This document shows positions 1-6,868 of a stretch of DNA of 12,330 bases, in pieces. The number at the start of each line of letters is the position of its first letter. The first letter of the stretch is position 1. A program made the position numbers and the translations under genes. Origin of the DNA: Micrococcaceae bacterium UBA4005 (GTDB taxonomy: Bacteria; Actinomycetota; Actinomycetes; Actinomycetales; Micrococcaceae); assembly GCA_002384315.1 (NCBI GenBank), contig DGBL01000134.1:4322-16651 (forward strand). Reading direction: 5' to 3'. The notes below the pieces were generated by a model. It saw only the letters and a program-made list of their open reading frames with translations. It was not told the DNA's origin and made no database searches.

Positions 1-1104
1 TCCAGCTTGGAGGATGACCTTGGACGCCGCGATTTCACCTTCAACGCAATGGCAGTGCGCCTGCCGAGCATGGAGCTGGTGGATCCGCACGGAGGCGTGA
101 AGGACCTGCACGCCGGAATTCTGCGCACCCCCGCCACGCCGTCGTCGTCGTTCACGGACGATCCGCTGCGCATGATGCGCGCGGCTCGGTTCGCGTCCCA
201 ACTAGGCGTTGCGGTTGCGCCGGAAGTTTCCGCGGCCATGAGTGAGATGGCCGAACGCCTGACGATGGTCTCCGCGGAACGGGTGCGCGACGAGCTGATC
301 AAGCTCATCAACGGCGCCTTTCCGGCTAAGGGGGTCGACCTCATGGTCGAAACCGGGTTGGCTGACCATGTACTGCCGGAAATCCCTGCGCTGCGGCTCG
401 AAGTCGATGAGCATCACCGGCATAAGGACGTCTACCAGCATTCACTCACAGTGCTTGAGCAGGTCTGCGGCCTCGAATCGGCTGCTGGCGGAGCAGCGCC
501 AGAGCCCGACTTCATCCTTCGCTTCGCTGCGTTGATGCATGATGTTGGAAAACCCGCCACGCGCAAATTCGAACCCGGTGGCGGTGTCAGTTTCCGGCAT
601 CACGATGCTGTCGGCGCCAAGGTCACGGCCAGGCGAATGCGTGCTCTGCGCTTTGACAACGACACCATCAAGGCCGTCTCGCGGCTCGTGGAACTGCATA
701 TGCGGTTCTATGGCTACGGTGACGCCGCGTGGACCGATTCCGCGGTGCGTCGATACGTCAACGACGCCGGAGCGTTGCTTGGGCGCCTGCATTTACTTAC
801 CCGATCGGACGTAACCACCCGGAACCGCCGCAAGGCCGACCGGCTTGCTTTTGCGTATGAGGATCTTGAATCGCGGATCAGCGCATTGGCCGAGCAGGAG
901 GAACTTGCCTCGATCCGCCCCGACCTCGATGGTGCCCAAATCATGGAAATCCTTGGAATACCGCCTGGGCCTGCAGTGGGACGAGCCTATCGTTACCTCC
1001 TTGACGAGCGCCTGGAAGTCGGGCCGACGACGGCGGAGGACGCTGCGGTCAGGCTGCGGGCGTGGTGGGCCCGACAGCCGGAATCGGCCAGGGAAGCCCC
1101 GTGA
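1..1104 (+). CDS. cca: CCA tRNA nucleotidyltransferase, 5'-truncated by the window edge
   Basis: Adds or repairs the 3'-terminal CCA of tRNAs in the cytoplasm, using CTP and ATP. The reading frame is open from base 1, so the N-terminal nucleotidyltransferase signature and the true start lie outside the window. Visible parts follow the class II/HD-type order. The end of the head domain carries the RRDFTFNAMA motif (bases 25-54). A DPLRMMRAARFA motif follows near 160-200, typical of the tRNA-binding neck. An HD phosphohydrolase-type domain contains HKDVYQHS near 420-445 and the HD pair MHDVGKP at 535-555. These motifs match actinobacterial PcnA/Cca proteins. The stop codon overlaps the GTG start of the next gene (GTGA), so the two are probably cotranscribed and translationally coupled. 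Family assignment is secure; only the missing N-terminus is unknown. Confidence 0.93.
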   Translation, partial: SSLEDDLGRRDFTFNAMAVRLPSMELVDPHGGVKDLHAGILRTPATPSSSFTDDPLRMMRAARFASQLGVAVAPEVSAAMSEMAERLTMVSAERVRDELIKLINGAFPAKGVDLMVETGLADHVLPEIPALRLEVDEHHRHKDVYQHSLTVLEQVCGLESAAGGAAPEPDFILRFAALMHDVGKPATRKFEPGGGVSFRHHDAVGAKVTARRMRALRFDNDTIKAVSRLVELHMRFYGYGDAAWTDSAVRRYVNDAGALLGRLHLLTRSDVTTRNRRKADRLAFAYEDLESRISALAEQEELASIRPDLDGAQIMEILGIPPGPAVGRAYRYLLDERLEVGPTTAEDAAVRLRAWWARQPESAREAP

Positions 1105-1748
1105 GCCAGATCCCTCCGCTCGTGGCCGATCTGACGCCGGCTGGCACGCCGCTGCCGACGCTGTGGTTGCTGAGGCACGGGGAAACCGCGTGGTCCCGGG
1201 ATGGGAAGTACACGGGGTTGACTGACCTCGAGCTGACGCCACACGGTGAGGAACAAGCAATCCAGGCACGCCGCCACCTCAGTGGAGTCGATTTCGACGC
1301 GGTCTTCACCTCACCGCTTCAACGCGCCGTCCGTACTGCGGAGCTGGCAGGATACCCGGACGCGGAGGTGCTTCCGTACGCCCACGAGTGGGACTACGGG
1401 GCTTTTGAAGGACGCAGTAGCGCCGAGGTACGCAGCGAAAACCCGGGTTACCTGATCTGGAGTGACGGGGTACCGCAGGGGGAGAGTCTGGGCGAAGTTT
1501 CCGCCCGCGCCGATCGTGTGATTTCGCGCATACAGGCAGGGTGTGGAACGCCCGCGGACCGGACTCCGCTTGCGGTCCCGTTACAGTGCGCGCTGGTCGT
1601 CGCGCACGGTCACTTCCTGCGTATTCTTGCAGCCCGCTGGCTTGAACTCGAGCCCCGGGAGGGGCGTAGATTTTCCTTGGGAACCGCGGCAGTATGCGCA
1701 TTGGGCTGGGACAAGCGCACGCCCGGTATCAGGCACTGGAATCTGTAG
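1101..1748 (+). CDS. Histidine phosphatase (phosphoglycerate mutase-like) family protein
   Basis: A 215-residue member of the histidine phosphatase superfamily, probably a soluble phosphomonoesterase. Visible motifs are the catalytic RHGET at residues 25-29, FTSPLQRAVRTAEL (helix after the first strand), an acidic HEWDYGAFEG near 95-104, and the second catalytic histidine in VVAHGHFLRI (His159). The GTG at 1101 was chosen because it gives a 4-nt overlap with the upstream stop and has AGGGA about 7 nt before it. An upstream in-frame start at 1062 would lie inside the cca coding region and add 13 unconserved residues. The substrate cannot be read from sequence; this superfamily includes acid phosphatases, GpmB-like and sugar phosphatases. 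It ends 106 nt before mshA, so a role in removing phosphate from a mycothiol intermediate is conceivable but is inference. Confidence 0.88.
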   Translation: MSQIPPLVADLTPAGTPLPTLWLLRHGETAWSRDGKYTGLTDLELTPHGEEQAIQARRHLSGVDFDAVFTSPLQRAVRTAELAGYPDAEVLPYAHEWDYGAFEGRSSAEVRSENPGYLIWSDGVPQGESLGEVSARADRVISRIQAGCGTPADRTPLAVPLQCALVVAHGHFLRILAARWLELEPREGRRFSLGTAAVCALGWDKRTPGIRHWNL

Positions 1749-1797
1749 CTGCGGTGGATGGGCGCTAGCAGGAATGCTGTGGCGCGCGGAGGCGTTA

Positions 1798-1803
1798 TAG
1801 GGT
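1798..1803 (+). promoter_or_regulatory. Possible -10 element (TAGGGT) before mshA
   Basis: TAGGGT within TTATAGGGT fits the actinobacterial TANNNT -10 pattern and would give a leader of roughly 45 nt carrying the mshA ribosome binding site. No recognisable -35 hexamer lies upstream. The call rests on one short motif in the 106-nt gap after the histidine phosphatase gene. Confidence 0.25.
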
Positions 1804-1840
1804 CAGAATCGAATCCACATAATGCCAGGCGTTGCCCTGG

Positions 1841-1849
1841 GGAGAGGAG
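1841..1849 (+). promoter_or_regulatory. Ribosome binding site fixing the mshA start
   Basis: GGAGAGGAG lies 5 nt before the ATG at 1855. The upstream in-frame ATG at 1822 has no comparable site, and the family's conserved N-terminus begins just after 1855, so this site decides the start. Confidence 0.75.
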
Positions 1850-1854
1850 AGCGC

Positions 1855-3102
1855 ATGCCTGCCATACACCGGGTGGCCATGTTATCCCTGCACACCTCTC
1901 CGTTCGAACAGCCAGGCGCCGGTGACGCGGGCGGGATGAATGTCTATGTCCGATCCACGGCGTTGGAGCTGGCAAAACTGGGCATCGAAGTGGAAATTTT
2001 TACCCGGGCTGCCGGCGAGGAACGACCGCATCGTGAAATATTGGGCGACGGCGTCAGCGTCCACCACCTACGTGCCGGACCTAACCGGAAAATACCCAAA
2101 GAGGCGCTCCCCGGCCTTTCCACCATGTTCACTGACGCGATAGCCGAAGTCACGGGGTGCCTCGCTGACGGCCACTTCGATGTGCTTCATTCCCATTACT
2201 GGGTTTCCGGTCAAGTGGGATTGACCGTCAGCCGATCCATGAATCTGCCGTTGATCCATTCGATGCACACCATGGCCAAAGTCAAGAATCTCCGGATGGA
2301 GCAGCTGGGTATCCCGGAACCGGAGGGCCGAATCGTGGGCGAGGAGGAAATCGTTGATCGTGCCTGCCGGCTGATCGCCAATACCAGTGCGGAGGCCGCC
2401 GAGCTCGAGAGTCTTTATCGAGCCAATCCAGAACGTATCGACGTCGTGGCACCCGGAGTGGATCTGGAGACTTTCCACGCGCGCGGCCGCCAGCAATCAA
2501 GGTCCAGAGTCGGCGTCGGGCCGGAGGCGTTCCACGTGGTGTTTGCCGGACGAATCCAGAAACTGAAGGGACCGCAAGTGCTTGTGGCGGCGGTCGCCGA
2601 GCTGGCCCACCGCAGACCCGATATTCCTCTGGCTGTCAGCATCCTCGGCTCGGGCAGCGGTGCGGAGGCACTCTCACTGCAACCGCTGATAGACGACGCC
2701 GGGCTGGGGCGAATCGTGACCCTGCACCCCGCGGTCGGTGCGGCGACTCTCGCCGATTGGTTTCGCGCCGCCGATGTGGTTGCAATGCCGTCGTTCAGTG
2801 AGTCGTTCGGGCTCGTCGCGCTAGAAGCGCAGGCGTGCGGAACACCGGTTGTGGCAGCGAATGTGGGCGGCCTTCCGCAAGCTGTCAGCCATCACCGGAC
2901 GGGGCTTCTGGTTGATGGCCATTCCCCCACGGAGTGGGCGGCCACGCTTGAGAACCTCTTTGACCACGGGACGCTTCGAGCTTCGCTGGCACGCGGGGCG
3001 GAAATCCATGCGCTGGCATTCGGCTGGCAGCGCACGGCGATGCTGACGGCGCAAAGCTACCGGACAGCGGTGGAACGCTTCGACACCGCCCGGGTGCTTT
3101 GA
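1855..3102 (+). CDS. mshA: D-inositol-3-phosphate glycosyltransferase (mycothiol biosynthesis)
   Basis: A retaining GT4 glycosyltransferase of 415 residues with a GT-B fold. It transfers GlcNAc from UDP-GlcNAc to 1D-myo-inositol 3-phosphate, the first committed step of mycothiol synthesis. The N-terminal domain has RVAMLSLHTSP followed by GDAGGMNVYV (residues 23-32), the hallmark of MshA, and HSHYWVSG near 112. The C-terminal domain begins with VVFAGRIQKLKGPQ (Arg233 and Lys238 expected to contact the nucleotide diphosphate). It ends with the GT4 E-x7-E motif ESFGLVALE (Glu326, Glu334) and the GTPVVAANVGGLP loop. Length and motifs match the family throughout. The start was chosen by the strong ribosome binding site at 1841-1849. 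Ino1, which makes the acceptor, is encoded at 6869-7954 on the other strand. Flanking genes on both sides are phosphatase-like. Confidence 0.95.
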   Translation: MPAIHRVAMLSLHTSPFEQPGAGDAGGMNVYVRSTALELAKLGIEVEIFTRAAGEERPHREILGDGVSVHHLRAGPNRKIPKEALPGLSTMFTDAIAEVTGCLADGHFDVLHSHYWVSGQVGLTVSRSMNLPLIHSMHTMAKVKNLRMEQLGIPEPEGRIVGEEEIVDRACRLIANTSAEAAELESLYRANPERIDVVAPGVDLETFHARGRQQSRSRVGVGPEAFHVVFAGRIQKLKGPQVLVAAVAELAHRRPDIPLAVSILGSGSGAEALSLQPLIDDAGLGRIVTLHPAVGAATLADWFRAADVVAMPSFSESFGLVALEAQACGTPVVAANVGGLPQAVSHHRTGLLVDGHSPTEWAATLENLFDHGTLRASLARGAEIHALAFGWQRTAMLTAQSYRTAVERFDTARVL

Positions 3103-3158
3103 GCGCGGATCCCTGCCAGCGCTGCCTTCGTCCCGCACCGCGGCGGCCCGGCAACCCC

Positions 3159-3164
3159 TAGACT
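3159..3164 (+). promoter_or_regulatory. -10 element TAGACT, leaderless-type promoter
   Basis: TAGACT matches the actinobacterial TANNNT consensus and ends 7 nt before the GTG at 3172, so transcription would begin at or next to the start codon. The GGAG at 3166-3169 is only 2 nt from the GTG, too close for a normal Shine-Dalgarno site, which supports leaderless translation. No clear -35 hexamer is seen. Confidence 0.5.
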
Positions 3165-3171
3165 TGGAGCC

Positions 3172-3939
3172 GTGGATTCCTCTGAGTTGGCCAGCTATCT
3201 CGATTTCGCCGGAATAACCGGAAATGTGGCGACAGCACGCGAGGACAACCTTCGCCACATCCAGTTGTTCCTTGATGGTAATGAACACCTCGAATTCGGG
3301 GTGAAAACAACCGGGCAGTGGAGCTACGATGACGTATTTGATGTTATGCATCGCCGGGTTGGGATTAATCCTGATCGGGATCACACCGTTGGCCCTGACA
3401 CGATCGATGCCGCCAAATGCGTTGCCTCCCTTGACCGCTTTGCCGACAGGTTGGCCGAGGCCGCGCACGCAGGCCAACGCCTCCTTTTCGCCACCGGTCA
3501 CCCGGCTGGCTTGCTGCCGGTGCACGCGGCGCTGGCGGCCGCCGCAGCTCGGGCGGGGGCTGAGGTCCTCACTCTTCCGGCGTGGCCGGATTTCCGAGAC
3601 GGGGATATCCGGCAAATGTTCGGAGTATTGGCGTGGCACCAGCACGGCGGCTTGATGCACACACACTTTCCGGAACCGATGCGCCTGTGCCTTGACCAAC
3701 TCATCGCCGAGGGAGTCACCCCGGATCTGGTGGTGGCCGATCATGGCTGGGCCGGATACGCGGCGAGTGCGGGGATTCCTGCGATCGGGTTCGCTGATTG
3801 CAACGATCCCGGGCTTTTTGTCTCGGAGGCAGAGGGCCAGCTGGAGGTTGCGGTGCCCCTGGATGACAACCTCAACCCGGCGCTCTACGGGCCCATGGTC
3901 GACTATCTGCTTGAGCGAGCTCGGTTACCCTCCTGCTGA
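3172..3939 (+). CDS. Phosphatase-family protein (actinobacterial 'phosphatase' family, function unproven)
   Basis: A 255-residue cytoplasmic protein of a family found mainly in actinobacteria and annotated only as 'phosphatase' (I recall this as Pfam PF15698, not verified here). Visible family blocks are GNVATAREDNLRH near residues 17-29, an ATGHPAGLLPVH block (107-118), MHTHFPEPM (162-170), VVADHGWAGYA (187-197), GFADCNDPGLF (206-216) and VPLDDN (228-233). The many His and Asp residues in these blocks would suit metal or phosphate binding, but no catalytic mechanism can be read off. There is no signal peptide or membrane segment. The start is the GTG at 3172, placed by the -10 hexamer 7 nt upstream. 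It lies 69 nt after mshA on the same strand, which makes it a candidate for the unassigned dephosphorylation step (MshA2) of mycothiol synthesis. That function is inference. Confidence 0.85.
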   Translation: MDSSELASYLDFAGITGNVATAREDNLRHIQLFLDGNEHLEFGVKTTGQWSYDDVFDVMHRRVGINPDRDHTVGPDTIDAAKCVASLDRFADRLAEAAHAGQRLLFATGHPAGLLPVHAALAAAAARAGAEVLTLPAWPDFRDGDIRQMFGVLAWHQHGGLMHTHFPEPMRLCLDQLIAEGVTPDLVVADHGWAGYAASAGIPAIGFADCNDPGLFVSEAEGQLEVAVPLDDNLNPALYGPMVDYLLERARLPSC

Positions 3940-3952
3940 GCTTGGGCGCTGA

Positions 3953-3958
3953 TATGTT
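3953..3958 (+). promoter_or_regulatory. -10 element TATGTT, leaderless-type promoter of fhs
   Basis: TATGTT fits TANNNT and ends 6 nt before the fhs ATG at 3965. No Shine-Dalgarno-like sequence lies in between, so a leaderless fhs transcript is the simplest reading. The fhs start is only 25 nt from the preceding stop codon, so readthrough from upstream is also possible. Confidence 0.45.
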
Positions 3959-3964
3959 GGGCAT

Positions 3965-5635
3965 ATGAGTGATCTTGAGATTGCGCGCCAGGCTGCAATC
4001 AAACCTATCGAGGATATCGCCTCCCACGCCGGCATTCCGCGCGAAGCGCTGGAGTTCTACGGCCCGTACAAGGCAAAGATAGACCCGCTCCGAATCGCCG
4101 GGAGCGGCAGCAAAAGGCCGGGGCGCGTGGTCCTGGTGAGCGCGATGAGCCCTACCCCGGCGGGGGAAGGAAAATCGACCTGCACCGTAGGGCTGGCTGA
4201 CTCTCTGGCCCGGGCAGGTTCGCGGGTGATGATCGCGCTGCGCGAGCCCTCCCTTGGACCCGTGCTGGGTATGAAGGGCGGAGCTACCGGCGGCGGATAC
4301 TCCCAGGTTCTTCCGATGGATGACATCAATCTGCACTTCACCGGGGATTTTCACGCGATCACCGCTGCGAACAATGCGCTCATGGCACTGGTTGATAACC
4401 ATATCCATCACGGCAACGCGTTGAATATCGATCCGCGAAGGATCACCTTCAAACGTGTGCTGGACATGAACGACCGCGCACTGCGGGAGATCGTGATCGG
4501 GCTGGGCGGCCCAATGCAGGGGACCCCACGACAGGACGGGTTCGATATTACCGTCGCCTCCGAAATCATGGCAGTTTTTTGTCTTGCTGCTGATGCTGAG
4601 GACCTGAAACTTCGCCTTTCGCGGATCACCTTTGGCTACACCTACGATCGGCAACCGGTGACGGTGGCCCAGCTGGGTGTCGAAGGGGCTCTCGCCTTGC
4701 TGCTCAAGGATGCGATCAAGCCCAATCTCGTCCAGACGATCGCAGGTACGCCAGCGCTCATCCACGGCGGTCCATTCGCGAATATCGCCCATGGGTGCAA
4801 TTCGGTCATAGCAACCCAGCTGGCACGCCAACTGGCGGATATCGTCGTCACCGAAGCAGGGTTCGGAGCGGATCTGGGAGCGGAAAAGTATATGGATATC
4901 AAGGCGAGGACTGCCGACGTCGCCCCCGACGCCGTCGTTCTTGTCGTAACGATCCGCGCGCTGAAAATGCATGGAGGGGTCCTTGCCCCGGAACTCACGG
5001 CGCCGAACCTGGAGGCACTGGCGGGTGGGACAGCAAACCTTTTGCGCCACGTCCGTAATATTGAGAAGTTCGGGCTCTCCCCGGTTGTTGCAGTGAACCG
5101 GTTCGGAACCGACAGTGAGGCGGAGATCCGCTGGTTGCTGGATTGGTGCGCTGAACAGGGAATCGAGGCTGCTGCCGCTGATGTCTGGGGCCAGGGTGGC
5201 GGGGGGCCCGGGGGCGACGAGCTGGCGAAAAAGGTCTTGGGAGCGCTTGAACGCGATGTTGATTTCCGCTACCTCTATGAACTTGAATTATCGGTAACGG
5301 AAAAAATTGAGACGATTGTCCGCGAAATCTACGGGGCAGATGGAGTGGATTTCTCTGTACCGGCGTTACGTCGGCTCGCTGAGATCGAAGCCAATGGATG
5401 GGGCAACCTGCCGGTATGTATGGCCAAGACCCAGTATTCCTTCTCCGATGACGCCACCCGGCTTGGAGCGCCGACCGGATTCACGGTGCATGTGCGCGAT
5501 GTGGTGCCGAAGACGGGGGCGGGATTTATCGTCGCACTCACGGGCGCGGTGATGACAATGCCGGGCTTGCCCAAGGAGCCTGCGGCGCTGCGGATGGACG
5601 TCGACTCCGAAGGGCAGACAGTAGGCCTGTTCTAG
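3965..5635 (+). CDS. fhs: Formate-tetrahydrofolate ligase
   Basis: ATP-dependent ligase making 10-formyl-tetrahydrofolate from formate and THF, feeding purine synthesis and initiator-tRNA formylation. At 556 residues it is full length for the family. The N-terminus [14 protein letters not shown] is typical. The P-loop TPAGEGKST (residues 64-72) binds ATP, and the conserved [20 protein letters not shown] and [15 protein letters not shown] blocks follow. Further conserved segments include [17 protein letters not shown] and the C-terminal [21 protein letters not shown]. All expected blocks are present with no frameshift. It probably has its own promoter (TATGTT at 3953-3958). The neighbouring mshA and phosphatase genes have no evident metabolic link to it. 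Confidence 0.96.
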   Translation: MSDLEIARQAAIKPIEDIASHAGIPREALEFYGPYKAKIDPLRIAGSGSKRPGRVVLVSAMSPTPAGEGKSTCTVGLADSLARAGSRVMIALREPSLGPVLGMKGGATGGGYSQVLPMDDINLHFTGDFHAITAANNALMALVDNHIHHGNALNIDPRRITFKRVLDMNDRALREIVIGLGGPMQGTPRQDGFDITVASEIMAVFCLAADAEDLKLRLSRITFGYTYDRQPVTVAQLGVEGALALLLKDAIKPNLVQTIAGTPALIHGGPFANIAHGCNSVIATQLARQLADIVVTEAGFGADLGAEKYMDIKARTADVAPDAVVLVVTIRALKMHGGVLAPELTAPNLEALAGGTANLLRHVRNIEKFGLSPVVAVNRFGTDSEAEIRWLLDWCAEQGIEAAAADVWGQGGGGPGGDELAKKVLGALERDVDFRYLYELELSVTEKIETIVREIYGADGVDFSVPALRRLAEIEANGWGNLPVCMAKTQYSFSDDATRLGAPTGFTVHVRDVVPKTGAGFIVALTGAVMTMPGLPKEPAALRMDVDSEGQTVGLF

Positions 5636-5689
5636 CCCGCCGCCCTGATCGCCCGCCGCGCCCCTCCGGCCGCTTGCCTCCCGTCCAAA

Positions 5690-5757
5690 ACGCGTACGCA
5701 CTTTTGGGTGGAATAGCTGGATTTCCTGGCGTATTACAACCGAATCTGAGCACGCGT
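5690..5757 (+). repeat. 68-bp palindromic element, left (decayed) copy
   Basis: Bounded by ACGCGT at both ends (5690-5695 and 5752-5757). Ungapped, it matches the element at 6755-6822 at 45 of 68 positions, with identical length and spacing; outside the central 10 bases it is 44 of 58. GGAATAGC (5710-5717) is shared at the same offset. Its own arms pair at 19 of 26 positions plus one G-T wobble, so it looks like a decayed hairpin. In reverse orientation it matches the right copy about as well or slightly better with one gap, through TTCCTGGC (5723-5730) against GCCAGGAA (6781-6788), so relative orientation is ambiguous. It lies 54 nt after fhs and 48 nt before the next gene. Terminator, operator or element end are all possible. 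Confidence 0.65.
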
Positions 5758-5801
5758 TCGAGCGGGCTGTGGATAAGGGATTACCGCGCCCGCCAGTAGC
5801 T

Positions 5802-5807
5802 GACAAT
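5802..5807 (+). promoter_or_regulatory. Weak -10-like element (GACAAT) at the start of the AbiEi-like gene
   Basis: GACAAT ends 7 nt before the ATG at 5815, the same spacing as the leaderless-type promoters at 3159 and 8070. It lacks the first T of TANNNT. If used, translation would start at 5815 rather than 5806. Confidence 0.2.
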
Positions 5808-6738
5808 GGAGGGCATGCGTAGGCCGGGCCCTTTACCGAGCGTGCTCCATGGCACCGAATTCACGCGCGCCCAGGCACTCGAGGCGGGTATTACCGCACA
5901 AAGACTGAGGGCCCGCGACATCGAGCGGGTTGCGCGGAATGTCTACCGCATGACCGGGTGCGCGGAAGGATTGGAAATCCGGGCACGGGCCCTGAGCTCG
6001 GCGAATCCTGAGGCATGGGTCTCCCATCAAAGCGCTGCTGCTCTTCACGGTTTATGGGTTCCATCGAGCTATAACCTTGCCGGCAGCATTCACCTGAGCA
6101 GATCGCATCGGCACCCGGCCGTCCGGCAGCCGGGTATTACGGGCCATTCGATGAGGGCGCGCGAGGGGGAGGTTATCCGCGTCAGCGGAATCCGGGTGTC
6201 CTCTCCGGCACGAGCCTGGCTGGACCTCGCCCGCGACTTGTCGGTCGAAGACCTTATTGTCATAGGCGACCAGCTGCTCCGGGTGCCCCGCGTTGCTTTC
6301 GAAGGCCGCGCTGAGCCGTGGGCAACACGCGGCAGCATGGCAGCGATGTTACTGCTGCACCCGAATTTCCAGGGAATCGTTCGGGCTCGCGCAGCCCTTG
6401 AGCTGATGCGAGTAGGGGCTGATTCGCCTCCGGAAACCCGCCTGCGGCTCGCGATGATGCATTGGGGGCTTCCAGAGCCGGAGCTTCAGGTACGTACAGA
6501 CCCGGATGATCCGTGGTCTCCGCCTGCGGATCTTGGGTACCGGCGGTGGAAAATTGCAATACAGTACGACGGCGGCGTGCACCTGACAGTCGAGCAGCAG
6601 AGTCGGGACAACCTGCGCGACGAGGTTTTCAACGTTGCGGGGTGGAGCTATTTCAAATTCAACAAGCAGGATCTGTTGAACGGCTTCGCCCGCGCGTCGA
6701 ACAAAATCCATCTCGCGATTGCGCGGCGCGTAGCGTGA
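5806..6738 (+). CDS. AbiEi-like antitoxin-type protein with C-terminal DUF559/Vsr-like nuclease fold
   Basis: A 310-residue protein. The N-terminus (about residues 11-50, FTRAQALEAGI..RVARNVYRM) looks like the winged-helix region of type IV AbiEi-family antitoxins. The middle, SHQSAAALHGLW (73-84) to SSPARAWLDLA (132-142), follows the pattern of actinobacterial solo AbiEi-like proteins. The C-terminus resembles the PD-(D/E)xK fold of DUF559/Vsr: Glu210 in SPPETRLR, Asp242, IAIQYDGGVH (252-259), then RDNLRDEVFNVAGWSYFKF. Gln253 sits where many relatives have the catalytic glutamate, so nuclease activity is uncertain. No AbiEii-type toxin gene is adjacent. ATG 5806 is used; ATG 5815 is equally plausible. 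Related palindromes flank the gene at 5690-5757 and 6755-6822. Its target and biological role are unknown. Confidence 0.8.
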   Translation: MEGMRRPGPLPSVLHGTEFTRAQALEAGITAQRLRARDIERVARNVYRMTGCAEGLEIRARALSSANPEAWVSHQSAAALHGLWVPSSYNLAGSIHLSRSHRHPAVRQPGITGHSMRAREGEVIRVSGIRVSSPARAWLDLARDLSVEDLIVIGDQLLRVPRVAFEGRAEPWATRGSMAAMLLLHPNFQGIVRARAALELMRVGADSPPETRLRLAMMHWGLPEPELQVRTDPDDPWSPPADLGYRRWKIAIQYDGGVHLTVEQQSRDNLRDEVFNVAGWSYFKFNKQDLLNGFARASNKIHLAIARRVA

Positions 6739-6751
6739 GGCTCATTCAGCA

Positions 6752-6825
6752 GCGACGCGTCCGCAGTTTTTGTTGGAATAGCCAGGAAGTGGCTCCTACT
6801 TCAACAAAAACTGCGGACGCGTCGC
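6752..6825 (+). repeat. Near-perfect long hairpin, right copy of the 68-bp element
   Basis: Arms 6752-6775 and 6802-6825 are perfect 24-nt inverted repeats (ends GCGACGCGTCCGC and GCGGACGCGTCGC). The stem extends through 6776-6781 against 6796-6801 with one G-T wobble and one mismatch, giving 30 paired positions around a 14-nt loop (6782-6795). The core 6755-6822 is homologous to 5690-5757. It starts 13 nt after the AbiEi-like stop codon and lies between two convergent genes, so it could stop transcription from both sides. No T-run follows the hairpin on either strand, so it is not a classical intrinsic terminator. Confidence 0.85.
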
Positions 6826-6868
6826 GGGGTGCTGGTTGTCGCCGGCAGAAAACTTGCTAGGTGGGAGG

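Noticed and set aside
1822..1854. Upstream ATG extending MshA by 11 residues
   Set aside because: It has no ribosome binding site, while ATG 1855 has GGAGAGGAG at ideal spacing and the conserved N-terminus follows it.
2821..3744. 307-codon minus-strand frame opposite mshA and the phosphatase gene
   Set aside because: It spans two well-supported plus-strand genes and their gap, shows no family motifs, and is a codon-bias shadow.
3872..5050. Long minus-strand open frame of 392 codons opposite fhs
   Set aside because: It lies antisense to a fully conserved fhs, has no recognisable domain, and such frames are common opposite high-GC genes.
6752..6825. Classical rho-independent terminator
   Set aside because: The T-rich tract is inside the stem and no T-run follows the hairpin on either strand, so I kept it as a repeat of unknown function.
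5680..6835. Complete transposon or insertion sequence
   Set aside because: There is no transposase, no target-site duplication at the outer edges of the palindromes, and the left palindrome is decayed.
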